Shown: in pieces, positions 1-5,976 of the stretch
How positions within the stretch are numbered: position 1 is the stretch's first letter
How the letters are laid out: every line of letters begins with the position of its first letter
Origin: SIG673 sp964520875
GTDB taxonomy: Bacteria; Bacillota; Clostridia; Oscillospirales; CAG-272
Reading direction: 5' to 3'
Assembly (NCBI GenBank): GCA_964520875.1
Contig: CAZFQJ010000097.1
Coordinates: 1 to 6,337, forward strand
DNA: 6,337 nt
Notes under the pieces: generated by a model
The model's database searches: none
Told to the model about the DNA's origin: nothing
What the model saw: the letters and a program-made list of their open reading frames with translations, nothing else
Made by a program: the position numbers and the translations under genes

Positions 1-134
1 CAGTTGAGGTAGCCGATACTGTCGTCGAAAAGCAGATGAGGATAGTACAGGAGATCGCGTCGCTTCTCGGAGAGACTGCTGCCGAGACCAAGATCGCTCT
101 CACGAAATTAAAGGAGTCTATCGGCGATGAATGA
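1..134 (+). CDS. C-terminal end of a probable sensory-type [FeFe] hydrogenase with PAS domain (5' truncated by window)
   Basis: An open frame enters from the left edge (first full codon at base 3) and gives 43 residues before TGA at 132-134. The tail is a charged amphipathic helix containing EKQMRIVQEIASLLGETAAE and ending in KLKESIGDE. From memory, this 'Q-M-R-x-x-Q-E-I-A-S-L-L-G-E-T' helix is typical of the extreme C-terminus of clostridial hydrogenase large-subunit/PAS proteins encoded just before a SpoIIE-type phosphatase and a monomeric hydrogenase. No catalytic motif lies inside the window, so identity rests on tail resemblance and neighbours. The stop overlaps the start of the next gene by 8 bases, which fits an operon with coupled translation. 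It could instead be another PAS or coiled-coil regulator. Confidence 0.6.
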   Translation, partial: VEVADTVVEKQMRIVQEIASLLGETAAETKIALTKLKESIGDE

Positions 135-1299
135 TCTGTGTGCGGATATAGGCTATAAGAGCATAAATCATGCGGGCGAAGAGCTCTGCGGAGACCACGT
201 GGACGTAGTTGAGGAAAACGAGGATTCAACGGTTATAGTCCTCGCCGACGGTCTCGGATCGGGAGTCAAGGCAAGTATACTTTCCACGTTGACTTCAAAG
301 ATCATCTCCACGATGATGGCGGCAGGGCTTCCGATAGAGGAATGTGTTTCGACTATTGCCGCAACGCTTCCGGTGTGCTCGGTGCGCGGAGTCGCCTATT
401 CGACGTTTACTATAATCCATTTGCTGAATAACGAAATAGCCGAGCTTATTCAGTACGATAACCCGCACGTTATAATCATCAGAAATTACGAGCAGTATGA
501 TTATCCAAAGACCGAAATGAACATCGGCGGAAAGAAGATCTTCAGATCTACCATAAGACTTCAGGAGGACGATGTGTTCATAGCCATGAGCGACGGTTGT
601 CCGCATGCGGGTATGGGAGCAAAATATAACTTCGGCTGGAAAAGAGAAGATATCGCGGATTATATGCAGGTGCTCGTTGCGGGCGGCTATACCGCAAAAA
701 ATCTTTCGACTATGCTGGTCGATGAATGTGATAAGCTCTACGGCGGTATGCCCGGAGACGATACGACCGCATGCGTCGTCAGAATACGCAAACGCGAGCC
801 TATGAATATTCTGTTCGGTCCGCCGTCAAATCGCGACGACGCGAATCGAATGATGTCTTTGTTTTTTTCAAAAGAGGGAAAACACATAATCTGCGGCGGT
901 ACGACTTCTTCTATTGCCGCGAAATATCTCGGTAAGCCGGTAAAAGCGAGCCTGAACTTCGAACGCAGCGATGTTCCGCCGATAGCTTCCATAGAAGGCG
1001 TCGATCTCGTTACCGAGGGAGTTATCACCATGAATAAGGTGATACAGTACGCAAAGGACTATCTCGGAGAAAACGAGCTTTACGAGCAATGGAACTTCAA
1101 AAAAGACGGCGCGTCGCTTATCAGCCGACTTTTGTTCGAGGAGGCAACGGATATCAATTTCTATGTGGGCAGGGCGGTAAACCCCGCGCACCAGAACCCG
1201 GATCTTCCGATCAATTTCAATATAAAGATGAATTTGGTCGAGGAGCTTTCCGTTTGTCTTAAAAAAATGGGTAAGCGAATAAAAGTCAGTTATTTCTAA
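127..1299 (+). CDS. SpoIIE family (PP2C-like) serine/threonine protein phosphatase with extra C-terminal domain
   Basis: This is a predicted metal-dependent phosphatase that removes phosphate from Ser/Thr of a partner protein. Residues 1-220 carry PP2C/SpoIIE landmarks: CGD (21-23), LADGLGSG (39-46, metal-binding D41), MSDG (154-157, D156) and GDDTT (210-214, D211/D212). No signal peptide or membrane segment is visible, so unlike sporulation SpoIIE it should be cytosolic. Residues about 222-390 form a second region with CGGTTSS (256-262) and VGRAVNPAHQNPDLP (347-361). I recall this region as conserved in clostridial homologues next to hydrogenases, but I know no function for it. The ATG at 127 is preceded by AAGGAG at 111-116. 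The gene overlaps the upstream hydrogenase-like gene by 8 bases and ends 11 bases before the next hydrogenase. Its substrate cannot be read from the sequence; a redox- or H2-dependent signalling role is inferred from context. The phosphatase fold is quite sure, the role is not. Confidence 0.88.
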   Translation: MNDLCADIGYKSINHAGEELCGDHVDVVEENEDSTVIVLADGLGSGVKASILSTLTSKIISTMMAAGLPIEECVSTIAATLPVCSVRGVAYSTFTIIHLLNNEIAELIQYDNPHVIIIRNYEQYDYPKTEMNIGGKKIFRSTIRLQEDDVFIAMSDGCPHAGMGAKYNFGWKREDIADYMQVLVAGGYTAKNLSTMLVDECDKLYGGMPGDDTTACVVRIRKREPMNILFGPPSNRDDANRMMSLFFSKEGKHIICGGTTSSIAAKYLGKPVKASLNFERSDVPPIASIEGVDLVTEGVITMNKVIQYAKDYLGENELYEQWNFKKDGASLISRLLFEEATDINFYVGRAVNPAHQNPDLPINFNIKMNLVEELSVCLKKMGKRIKVSYF

Positions 1300-1304
1300 G
1301 GAGG
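1298..1304 (+). promoter_or_regulatory. Strong ribosome binding site of the hydrogenase gene
   Basis: AAGGAGG overlaps the TAA stop of the phosphatase gene and lies 6 bases before the ATG at 1311. A second ATG at 1306 is out of frame, sits only 1 base after the site and leads to a short unrelated reading frame. Spacing therefore decides for 1311. The overlap of stop and binding site suggests terminating ribosomes may re-initiate on the hydrogenase. Confidence 0.85.
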
Positions 1305-1310
1305 AATGAA

Positions 1311-2738
1311 ATGCGCAAATTCGATACGAAGGTACAACATCTTAAATATAAGGTACTGCGCGAGGTCGCAAGGCTTGCATGGAACGATACCTTGCTTGAA
1401 AATATTATGGATATCCCCGGTCAGCTCGTTCCCGGAAACGAACCTACCATGCGTTGTTGCGTTTATAAAGAAAGAGCTATACTTGGCGAGCGCGTAAAGC
1501 TCGCTATGGGCGGTAATAAAAATAACCCCAATATAATAGAGGTCATCGAGATCGCCTGCGATGAATGTCCGGTGGGAGGATACGAGGTAACGAACGCTTG
1601 CCGCGGTTGTCTCGCACACCGTTGTGAAGACGTATGTAAATTCGGAGCGATATCCTTTGACCGCGATCATGTGGCGCATATCGATAAATCCAAGTGTAAG
1701 GAATGCGGAGCGTGCGCGAAGGTCTGTCCGTATACGGCGATAGTGAGCCGTAAGCGTCCGTGTCAGAACGCTTGTAAGGTCAAGGCGATATCCATGAACG
1801 AGGAAAAGGCGGCAACGATAGATAACAGTAAATGCATACAATGCGGTGCATGTGTTTATCAATGCCCGTTCGGAGCTATAATGGATAAGTCGTTCATGGT
1901 GAACGCGATCGATATACTCAAAAAGGTCGGACGTACCCCGAAGGACGATTATAAGGTCTATGCGCTTGTCGCTCCGTCTATATCAAGTCAGTTTTCATAC
2001 GCAAAGCTCGGTCAGGTCGTAACGGGTCTTAAAATGCTCGGTTTCCACGATGTTGTGGAGGCGGCTCTCGGAGCGGATATGGTAGCTATGTCCGAGGCAA
2101 GAGAGCTTGCGGAAAAGGGGATACTTACCAACTCTTGCTGCCCGGCGTTCGTTCAGTACGTAAAAGCAAACTTCCCGAGTCTTGAAAAATATGTTTCACA
2201 TAACCTTTCTCCTATGGCTATGCTTGCAAAGTACATCAAGGAAAAAGAACCGAGCGCAAAGGTCATATTTATAGGTCCTTGCACCGCAAAGAAAGCCGAG
2301 GTCCAGCTTGAAAAGGTAAAGCCATATGTGGACACCGTGCTTACATTTGAGGAGCTTCAGGCGATTTTCGACAGCCGCGATATCGATCTTGCGACTCTTG
2401 AGGAAGGCGTGCTTGATAACGCTTCGTATTACGGACGTATATTTGCGCGCAGCGGCGGACTTACCGACGCGGCTACACAGGCTCTTAAGGAACAGAATAT
2501 CGATTTCGAGATAAAGCCCGTTATCTGTGACGGTATAGAAGCTTGCCGCGTGGCGCTTCTTAAGCTCAGTAAGGGCATGCTTGACGGTAATTTCATAGAG
2601 GGCATGGCTTGCATCGGCGGTTGTATTGGCGGCGCCGGTTGTCTTACACACGGCGATAAGAATAAGACAGAGGTCGATAAATACGGTAAAGAGGCTCTTG
2701 AAAAAACTATCGGAGACGCCATATCGTTACTTAAGTAA
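1311..2738 (+). CDS. Monomeric [FeFe] hydrogenase, group B-like
   Basis: This is a 475-residue cytosolic iron-sulfur enzyme of the [FeFe] hydrogenase family (2H+ + 2e- to H2, reversible). The three H-cluster motifs are present: L1 TNSCCPAF (273-280), L2 IGPCTAKKAE (321-330) and L3 EGMACIGGCIGGAGC (430-444). C277, C324, C434 and C438 are the expected cluster ligands, and C276 is the proton-relay cysteine. E262, E265 and S300 align by eye with the proton-path residues of Clostridium pasteurianum CpI. The N-terminal part is cysteine-rich: CCVYKER (49-55), CDEC (83-86), CRGCLAHRCEDVC (97-109), CKECGACAKVC (129-139), CQNAC (151-155) and CIQCGACVYQC (175-185), enough for several [4Fe-4S] clusters. 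This N-terminus is characteristic of group B enzymes, whose physiological role is largely unsettled. L2 has Gly322 where CpI has Met353. It is the last gene of its operon, 11 bases after the phosphatase and followed by a terminator. Maturases HydE/F/G are not in the window. Hydrogenase identity is near certain; direction of catalysis or sensing is unknown. Confidence 0.95.
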   Translation: MRKFDTKVQHLKYKVLREVARLAWNDTLLENIMDIPGQLVPGNEPTMRCCVYKERAILGERVKLAMGGNKNNPNIIEVIEIACDECPVGGYEVTNACRGCLAHRCEDVCKFGAISFDRDHVAHIDKSKCKECGACAKVCPYTAIVSRKRPCQNACKVKAISMNEEKAATIDNSKCIQCGACVYQCPFGAIMDKSFMVNAIDILKKVGRTPKDDYKVYALVAPSISSQFSYAKLGQVVTGLKMLGFHDVVEAALGADMVAMSEARELAEKGILTNSCCPAFVQYVKANFPSLEKYVSHNLSPMAMLAKYIKEKEPSAKVIFIGPCTAKKAEVQLEKVKPYVDTVLTFEELQAIFDSRDIDLATLEEGVLDNASYYGRIFARSGGLTDAATQALKEQNIDFEIKPVICDGIEACRVALLKLSKGMLDGNFIEGMACIGGCIGGAGCLTHGDKNKTEVDKYGKEALEKTIGDAISLLK

Positions 2739-2751
2739 ATTTGAGATCAAT

Positions 2752-2786
2752 GCAAAAAAGCACTTCAAAACGAAGTGCTTTTTTGC
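2752..2786. terminator. Bidirectional intrinsic terminator between convergent operons
   Basis: GCAAAAAAGCACTTC (2752-2766) pairs perfectly with 2772-2786 around a 5-base loop (AAAAC). The 7-bp core GCACTTC/GAAGTGC is flanked by six A on the left and six T on the right, so a hairpin followed by a U tract forms in either direction. It starts 13 bases after the hydrogenase stop and ends 8 bases before the rsfS stop. It should end transcription of both the plus-strand hydrogenase operon and the minus-strand smc-to-rsfS operon. Confidence 0.93.
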
Positions 2787-2794
2787 TATTATAT

Positions 2795-3169
2795 TCATAA
2801 TTTGTCGGGTGAGATGATCTTTCCGTCTCTCCAGAGATTTTCCAGAGAGTAGAATTCTCTCGTCTCTCGGTCGAAAATATGAACTATGACCGAAGCATAG
2901 TCGCGAACGATCCATTTTCCTTCACTTTTTCCGTCGCGTGATAACGGATGAAGTCCGGCTTTTGACAACGCGTCCTCAAGCTCGTCTGCAAGAGCGCATA
3001 CGTGAGTGGAGGAACGACCTTCACAGATGACGAAATAGTTGCAGAGCGACGTCTGCTTTTCGACCTGTATGATCTTTATGTTTTCCGCCAGCTTATCCTC
3101 AAGCACGGAGTATATCGTGCGCACAAGTCCTATGCGCGATGATATCTGTTTTGATGTTATTTTAATCAT
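2795..3169 (-). CDS. rsfS: Ribosomal silencing factor RsfS (Iojap/YbeB family)
   Basis: This small protein binds ribosomal protein uL14 on the 50S subunit and blocks joining with 30S, lowering translation when nutrients are short (known of the family). The 124-residue product is close to the usual length. It shows the family's core: LEDKLAENI (23-31), NYFVICEG (44-51, usually DYFVI), KWIVRDY (85-91) and VIVHIFDRETREFYSLE (94-110) followed by NLW. The N-terminus is about ten residues longer than many homologues, but no internal ATG offers a shorter start. The Shine-Dalgarno is weak: AGGTAAG, ending just before ATAT-ATG and overlapping the yqeK stop. Only 5 bases separate it from yqeK, so translation probably depends on coupling. 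It is the last gene of the operon and is followed by the bidirectional terminator. Confidence 0.95.
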   Translation of the reverse strand: MIKITSKQISSRIGLVRTIYSVLEDKLAENIKIIQVEKQTSLCNYFVICEGRSSTHVCALADELEDALSKAGLHPLSRDGKSEGKWIVRDYASVIVHIFDRETREFYSLENLWRDGKIISPDKL

Positions 3170-3174
3170 ATATC

Positions 3175-3798
3175 TTACCTGTCACGTATAGAGTCGATAA
3201 GAAAGTTTCTGGAGCGCACGGTAGCGGAATGTATGGGTGCGTTTTCATCTATCAGACACGACAGAGTCATGTTGAAAGAGATCAGCATTATCTTGTCAAG
3301 GTGAGATGTGTCGAATACTTTTGAAGAATAAAACATCTCGCGCAGCTTTACGCAGTCGTAGAACGTGCGCTGAGGTTCTATATAGTCGGCAAGATATATT
3401 ATCTTTTCGAAAAGAGACATGTTTTCTCTACCCGTCGTATGATATCTTATTCCGCTGAATATAACGTCGTCCGTAAGCTCCGGAAAAAGCTCTTTTGCAA
3501 GATACGCTCCCGTTATCGCATGGAATACCTTCGGACTTTTTACGTCTTCGTCCGTGTATTCTATACCGAACCGACGGCAAAGCGCGAGCTGCTCGTCAAG
3601 CTTCTTTTCCTTGGTTATATCGTGGAGAAGCGCGGCGAGACGCAGCTTGTATATCTCGTTTTCAGAAAGCGCAAAAAGGCTTCCGAGCGCCTCCGCTTCC
3701 GCTTCTACCGAAAGAGTATGGATAAGCCGTTTTCCGCTTATATGCTCCGAAACGGTATTTCTTACGGCGTCCAATACCTCGTTATTTATTTCTTTCAT
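3175..3798 (-). CDS. yqeK: HD-domain Ap4A hydrolase YqeK (symmetrical bis(5'-nucleosyl)-tetraphosphatase)
   Basis: This is an HD-fold metal hydrolase. Characterised YqeK proteins of Firmicutes split diadenosine tetraphosphate (Ap4A) into two ADP, removing a stress-linked dinucleotide. The 207-residue product shows the metal ligands in order: RLIHTLSV (24-31, H27), LLHDITK (57-63, H59-D60), FHAITGAYL (92-100, H93), IRYHTTGRENMSLFEKI (117-133, H120) and LADYIEP (136-142, D138). RYHTTG and YLADYIEP are very typical of YqeK rather than of other HD proteins. The start at 3798 follows AAAGGAGA with 9 bases of spacing. The first 17 bases overlap the end of nadD in another frame, and rsfS begins 5 bases after the stop. 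The nadD-yqeK-rsfS order is common in Firmicutes. Cytosolic; no membrane segment is seen. Confidence 0.94.
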   Translation of the reverse strand: MKEINNEVLDAVRNTVSEHISGKRLIHTLSVEAEAEALGSLFALSENEIYKLRLAALLHDITKEKKLDEQLALCRRFGIEYTDEDVKSPKVFHAITGAYLAKELFPELTDDVIFSGIRYHTTGRENMSLFEKIIYLADYIEPQRTFYDCVKLREMFYSSKVFDTSHLDKIMLISFNMTLSCLIDENAPIHSATVRSRNFLIDSIRDR

Positions 3799-4402
3799 AC
3801 ATCGAGTTCTCCTTTATATAGTCGAATACCTCCTTCGGCAGATAGCGACGGCGGAGAGCGTCGTCTCCGTTTCGTATCTCCGAGGAGCTGACCTCTATCG
3901 GCTCGGCTCTTATTATCCTTATGTCCGCTCCGAACTCATTTTTAAGAAATTCGGTCTGTTTTATTATCTTTTCCGATATGCTCGGTTCTTCCGCCTCTCT
4001 TTGCATGAGCGCGATAGTGCAAAGACGGAATATCTCGCGCGGCTCGCGCCATTTTTCGAGAGTCAAGAACATATCCGTTCCGCACAGAAACGTAATATGC
4101 GTGTCCGGAGAAGCAAAATGACGTAAGGTGTTCACGGTATAGCTCGGAGGAGGGGAGAGCAGCTCGTAATTCGATATAAAAAGCTTTTTGCCGTAGAGCG
4201 GGTGCGACCCGAACGCAAGCTCAAGCATATGCAAACGCGCGTCGGGCGAGTCGATGAAGTCGAGCTGCTTGTGCGGAGGTATCAAGGTGGGGATTATGAG
4301 TAACTTGTCTGGCGAAAGCTCTTCGAGCAGAGCGTTTGCGGCTCTGAGATGCCCGTTGTGGACCGGGGCAAATGTGCCTCCGTATATCGCAAGCTCCGTC
4401 AT
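3782..4402 (-). CDS. nadD: Nicotinate-nucleotide adenylyltransferase NadD
   Basis: This enzyme joins nicotinate mononucleotide with ATP to give deamido-NAD and pyrophosphate, the penultimate step of NAD synthesis in the cytosol. The 206-residue protein has the nucleotidyltransferase signature GGTFAPVHNGH (8-18, with H15 and H18 of the HxGH motif), PPHK (42-45), CGTDMFLTLEKW (107-118) and the C-terminal VSSSEIR (171-177). These place it firmly in NadD rather than in CoaD, which shares the fold. The ATG at 4402 overlaps the rdgB stop as ATGA (4 bases), the classic stop-start coupling. Only a weak purine-rich stretch (GAAAAGAAG) precedes it, so re-initiation by ribosomes leaving rdgB is likely. 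The 3' end overlaps yqeK by 17 bases. Confidence 0.96.
   Translation of the reverse strand: MTELAIYGGTFAPVHNGHLRAANALLEELSPDKLLIIPTLIPPHKQLDFIDSPDARLHMLELAFGSHPLYGKKLFISNYELLSPPPSYTVNTLRHFASPDTHITFLCGTDMFLTLEKWREPREIFRLCTIALMQREAEEPSISEKIIKQTEFLKNEFGADIRIIRAEPIEVSSSEIRNGDDALRRRYLPKEVFDYIKENSMYERNK
3808..3815 (-). promoter_or_regulatory. Ribosome binding site of yqeK inside the end of nadD
   Basis: On the minus strand AAAGGAGA lies within the last codons of nadD, 9 bases before the yqeK ATG at 3798. Another ATG at 3802 lies 5 bases after the site but is in a different frame from YqeK. The site therefore serves yqeK while being translated as part of NadD, which implies translational coupling. 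Confidence 0.75.
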
Positions 4403-4986
4403 GATCTTCTTTTCAGCTCGTCGGCAAGCGCTCTGAGAGCGTTTCCGCGATGACTTACGACATGCTTTTCGTCCTTTGTAAGCTCCGCAAACGTTTTTCC
4501 GAGCGGCTCATATAAAAAGAGCGGGTCGTATCCGAATCCTTCGCTTCCGCGATCGGCTTCGAGTATCGTTCCGTTTACCGTTCCGCGTACCGTGAAGCTT
4601 TCCCCGTTCGAAAGTATGCATGCGACGGCGCATACGAAATATGCGGAACGATCCGATTTTCCGTTAAGCTCTTTAAGAAGCTTTGCATTGTTTTTTGCGG
4701 TGTCGGACGGTTCTCCCGCATAGCGTGCGGAATATATTCCGGGAGCGCCGTTAAGCGCGTTTACACAAAGCCCGGAATCGTCGGCTATTGCTATCCTGCC
4801 TTCCTTCCAAACGGCTTTTGCCTTGATCATCGCGTTCTCTTCGAACGTAGTTCCGTTTTCGGGAATATCGTCCGTAACGCCCGCTTCCGTAGCCGTAAGC
4901 ACGTTACAACCGACAAATATATCGGTAAGTATGCCGTGCATCTCGTTTACCTTGTTTTTGTTGTGTGTTGCAAGTACTATCTCCAT
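4399..4986 (-). CDS. rdgB: XTP/dITP diphosphatase (HAM1/RdgB family)
   Basis: This is a house-cleaning pyrophosphatase that hydrolyses XTP, ITP and dITP to monophosphates, keeping deaminated purines out of DNA and RNA. From the ATG at 4986 the product is 195 residues, the normal family length. It starts with the canonical MEIVLATHNKNK (substrate-binding T7-HNKNK). Further motifs are NGTTFEENA (44-52), ADDSGL (68-73, catalytic/metal D69 and D70), GFGYDPLF (150-157) and SHRGNAL (178-184). An in-frame TTG at 5010 would add eight residues and overlap ftsY. I prefer 4986 because AAGGTGA stands 5 bases before it and because the family begins with this strand. It starts 16 bases after the ftsY stop and shares an ATGA overlap with nadD. 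Confidence 0.96.
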   Translation of the reverse strand: MEIVLATHNKNKVNEMHGILTDIFVGCNVLTATEAGVTDDIPENGTTFEENAMIKAKAVWKEGRIAIADDSGLCVNALNGAPGIYSARYAGEPSDTAKNNAKLLKELNGKSDRSAYFVCAVACILSNGESFTVRGTVNGTILEADRGSEGFGYDPLFLYEPLGKTFAELTKDEKHVVSHRGNALRALADELKRRS

Positions 4987-4991
4987 TTTTG

Positions 4992-4998
4992 TCACCTT
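4992..4998 (-). promoter_or_regulatory. Ribosome binding site fixing the rdgB start
   Basis: On the minus strand AAGGTGA is followed by CAAAA and then ATG at 4986. This spacing supports the ATG start over the in-frame TTG at 5010. A possible GTG at 4995 lies inside the site itself, so it cannot be served by it. Confidence 0.65.
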
Positions 4999-5002
4999 CG
5001 GA

Positions 5003-5908
5003 TCACTCAAACAGAGCCTTCACGAATTCTTTTGCGTCAAACGGCTGCATATCGTCCGCTTTTTCGCCTACTCCGATGTATTTTATCGGAAGTCCGAGTT
5101 CTTTCTTGATAGAGAATACTATGCCGCCCTTTGCGCTTCCGTCAAGCTTGGTAACGACAAGCCCGGTTATGTCCGCGGCGTTCTTGAATTCTTTTGCCTG
5201 AACTACGGCGTTTTGACCGGTCGTTGCGTCGAGCACGAGAAGAGTCTCTCTTGAAGCGTCGGGAAGCTCGCGGTTTATTACTCTGTTTATCTTCGCAAGC
5301 TCGTCCATTAAGTTCTTTTTGTTATGGAGCCTGCCCGCGGTATCGACTATCAGTACATCGGAGCCGCGGCTCTTCGCGGCGCTTATGGCGTCAAATACAA
5401 CGGCGGCGGGATCTGATCCTTCGTCGTGCTTTATAAGATCCGCTCCGACGCGGTCCGCCCATATCTGAAGCTGATCTATCGCGCCTGCGCGGAAGGTGTC
5501 GGCGGCGGCGAGAATGACCTTTTTCTTTTTGGATATGAGGTTATTTGCTATCTTTGCTATCGTGGTCGTCTTTCCGACTCCGTTAACGCCTATGACCAAT
5601 ATTACCGAGGGCTTTGTGTCTAACTTTAAGGGCTCGCCTTCGCCGATAGTTTCGGTCAGTATGTCGCATAATGCCTTTTTGGCTTGAGAAGCCTCGGTAA
5701 GACCGTCGGTCGCTATTTTGTCTCGGAGCTTTTCGATTATCTCCGCTGCCGTGGAAGCCCCTACGTCCGACATTATAAGTATCTCTTCAAGCTCTTCGAG
5801 CATATCCTCGTCTATTGCCACAAAGCTCTTGAAAAGCGAGTCCATTTGTGAAAAAATGGCGTTTTTGGTCTTTGAAAGACCTTGTTTTAATTTATCGAAA
5901 AATCCCAT
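5003..5908 (-). CDS. ftsY: Signal recognition particle receptor FtsY
   Basis: FtsY is the SRP receptor GTPase. It docks ribosome-nascent chain-SRP (Ffh) complexes at the cytoplasmic membrane for delivery to SecYEG. From ATG 5908 the product is 301 residues and begins MGFFDKLKQGLSKT, a membrane-binding amphipathic helix typical of short Gram-positive FtsY lacking the long acidic A domain. The N domain follows (about 20-95, with ILIMSDVG at 43-50). The G domain has GVNGVGKTT (107-115, P-loop), DTFRAGA (137-143), DTAGR (189-193), TKLDG (253-257) and GVGE (279-282), ending in DDMQPFD. DTFRAGA and GVGEKADDMQPF separate it from Ffh. An in-frame ATG at 5929 would add seven residues, but it lies in a small hairpin and lacks a good binding site, whereas GGAGA precedes 5908. 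It sits downstream of smc, as often in Firmicutes, and 16 bases upstream of rdgB. Confidence 0.97.
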   Translation of the reverse strand: MGFFDKLKQGLSKTKNAIFSQMDSLFKSFVAIDEDMLEELEEILIMSDVGASTAAEIIEKLRDKIATDGLTEASQAKKALCDILTETIGEGEPLKLDTKPSVILVIGVNGVGKTTTIAKIANNLISKKKKVILAAADTFRAGAIDQLQIWADRVGADLIKHDEGSDPAAVVFDAISAAKSRGSDVLIVDTAGRLHNKKNLMDELAKINRVINRELPDASRETLLVLDATTGQNAVVQAKEFKNAADITGLVVTKLDGSAKGGIVFSIKKELGLPIKYIGVGEKADDMQPFDAKEFVKALFE

Positions 5909-5914
5909 TTTAAT

Positions 5915-5919
5915 TCTCC
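5915..5919 (-). promoter_or_regulatory. Ribosome binding site of ftsY
   Basis: GGAGA on the minus strand, followed by ATTAAA and then ATG at 5908. Its spacing chooses the 5908 start, which also gives the family-typical MGFFDKL N-terminus, over the in-frame ATG at 5929. Confidence 0.7.
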
Positions 5920-5921
5920 AT

Positions 5922-5936
5922 GCCGCCATAGGCGGC
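5922..5936. repeat. Short perfect inverted repeat in the ftsY leader
   Basis: GCCGCC (5922-5927) and GGCGGC (5931-5936) flank a 3-base loop, giving a GC-only 6-bp stem. On the minus-strand transcript it lies 2 bases upstream of the GGAGA site of ftsY. There is no following U tract, so it is not a normal terminator. It could affect access to the ribosome binding site or mRNA stability, or be chance. Confidence 0.5.
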
Positions 5937-5976
5937 TCAAACAGATATGAATAATTTTCGTGTTTTCAGTTCATGA

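Noticed and set aside
127..1299. Reading the SpoIIE-type phosphatase as evidence of sporulation
   Set aside because: The protein lacks the membrane-spanning N-terminus of sporulation SpoIIE and sits in a hydrogenase operon; only the catalytic domain family is shared.
1306..1497. Upstream ATG at 1306 opening a 63-codon frame at the hydrogenase start
   Set aside because: It lies only 1 base after AAGGAGG, is out of frame with the hydrogenase and encodes nothing recognisable.
1296..1862. 188-codon open frame on the minus strand opposite the hydrogenase
   Set aside because: It lies wholly antisense to a clear hydrogenase gene, has no recognisable domain and arises from the codon bias of the real gene.
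2196..2722. Minus-strand open frames of 151 and 97 codons opposite the 3' half of the hydrogenase
   Set aside because: They are antisense to the H-cluster-coding region, with no sensible protein features and no ribosome binding site of note.
3439..4126. Plus-strand open frames of 150 and 190 codons opposite yqeK and nadD
   Set aside because: Both genes beneath are certain from their motifs. The antisense products are Ser/Arg-rich and low in complexity, with no family resemblance.
5927..5929. In-frame ATG adding seven residues to FtsY
   Set aside because: It lies in the hairpin, has no suitable binding site, and the family-typical N-terminus MGFFDKL starts at 5908.
5937..5976. Possible promoter for ftsY in the AT-rich smc-ftsY gap
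   Set aside because: On the minus strand CTGAAA and CATATC-like hexamers exist, but their spacing and match are poor, so I do not call a promoter.
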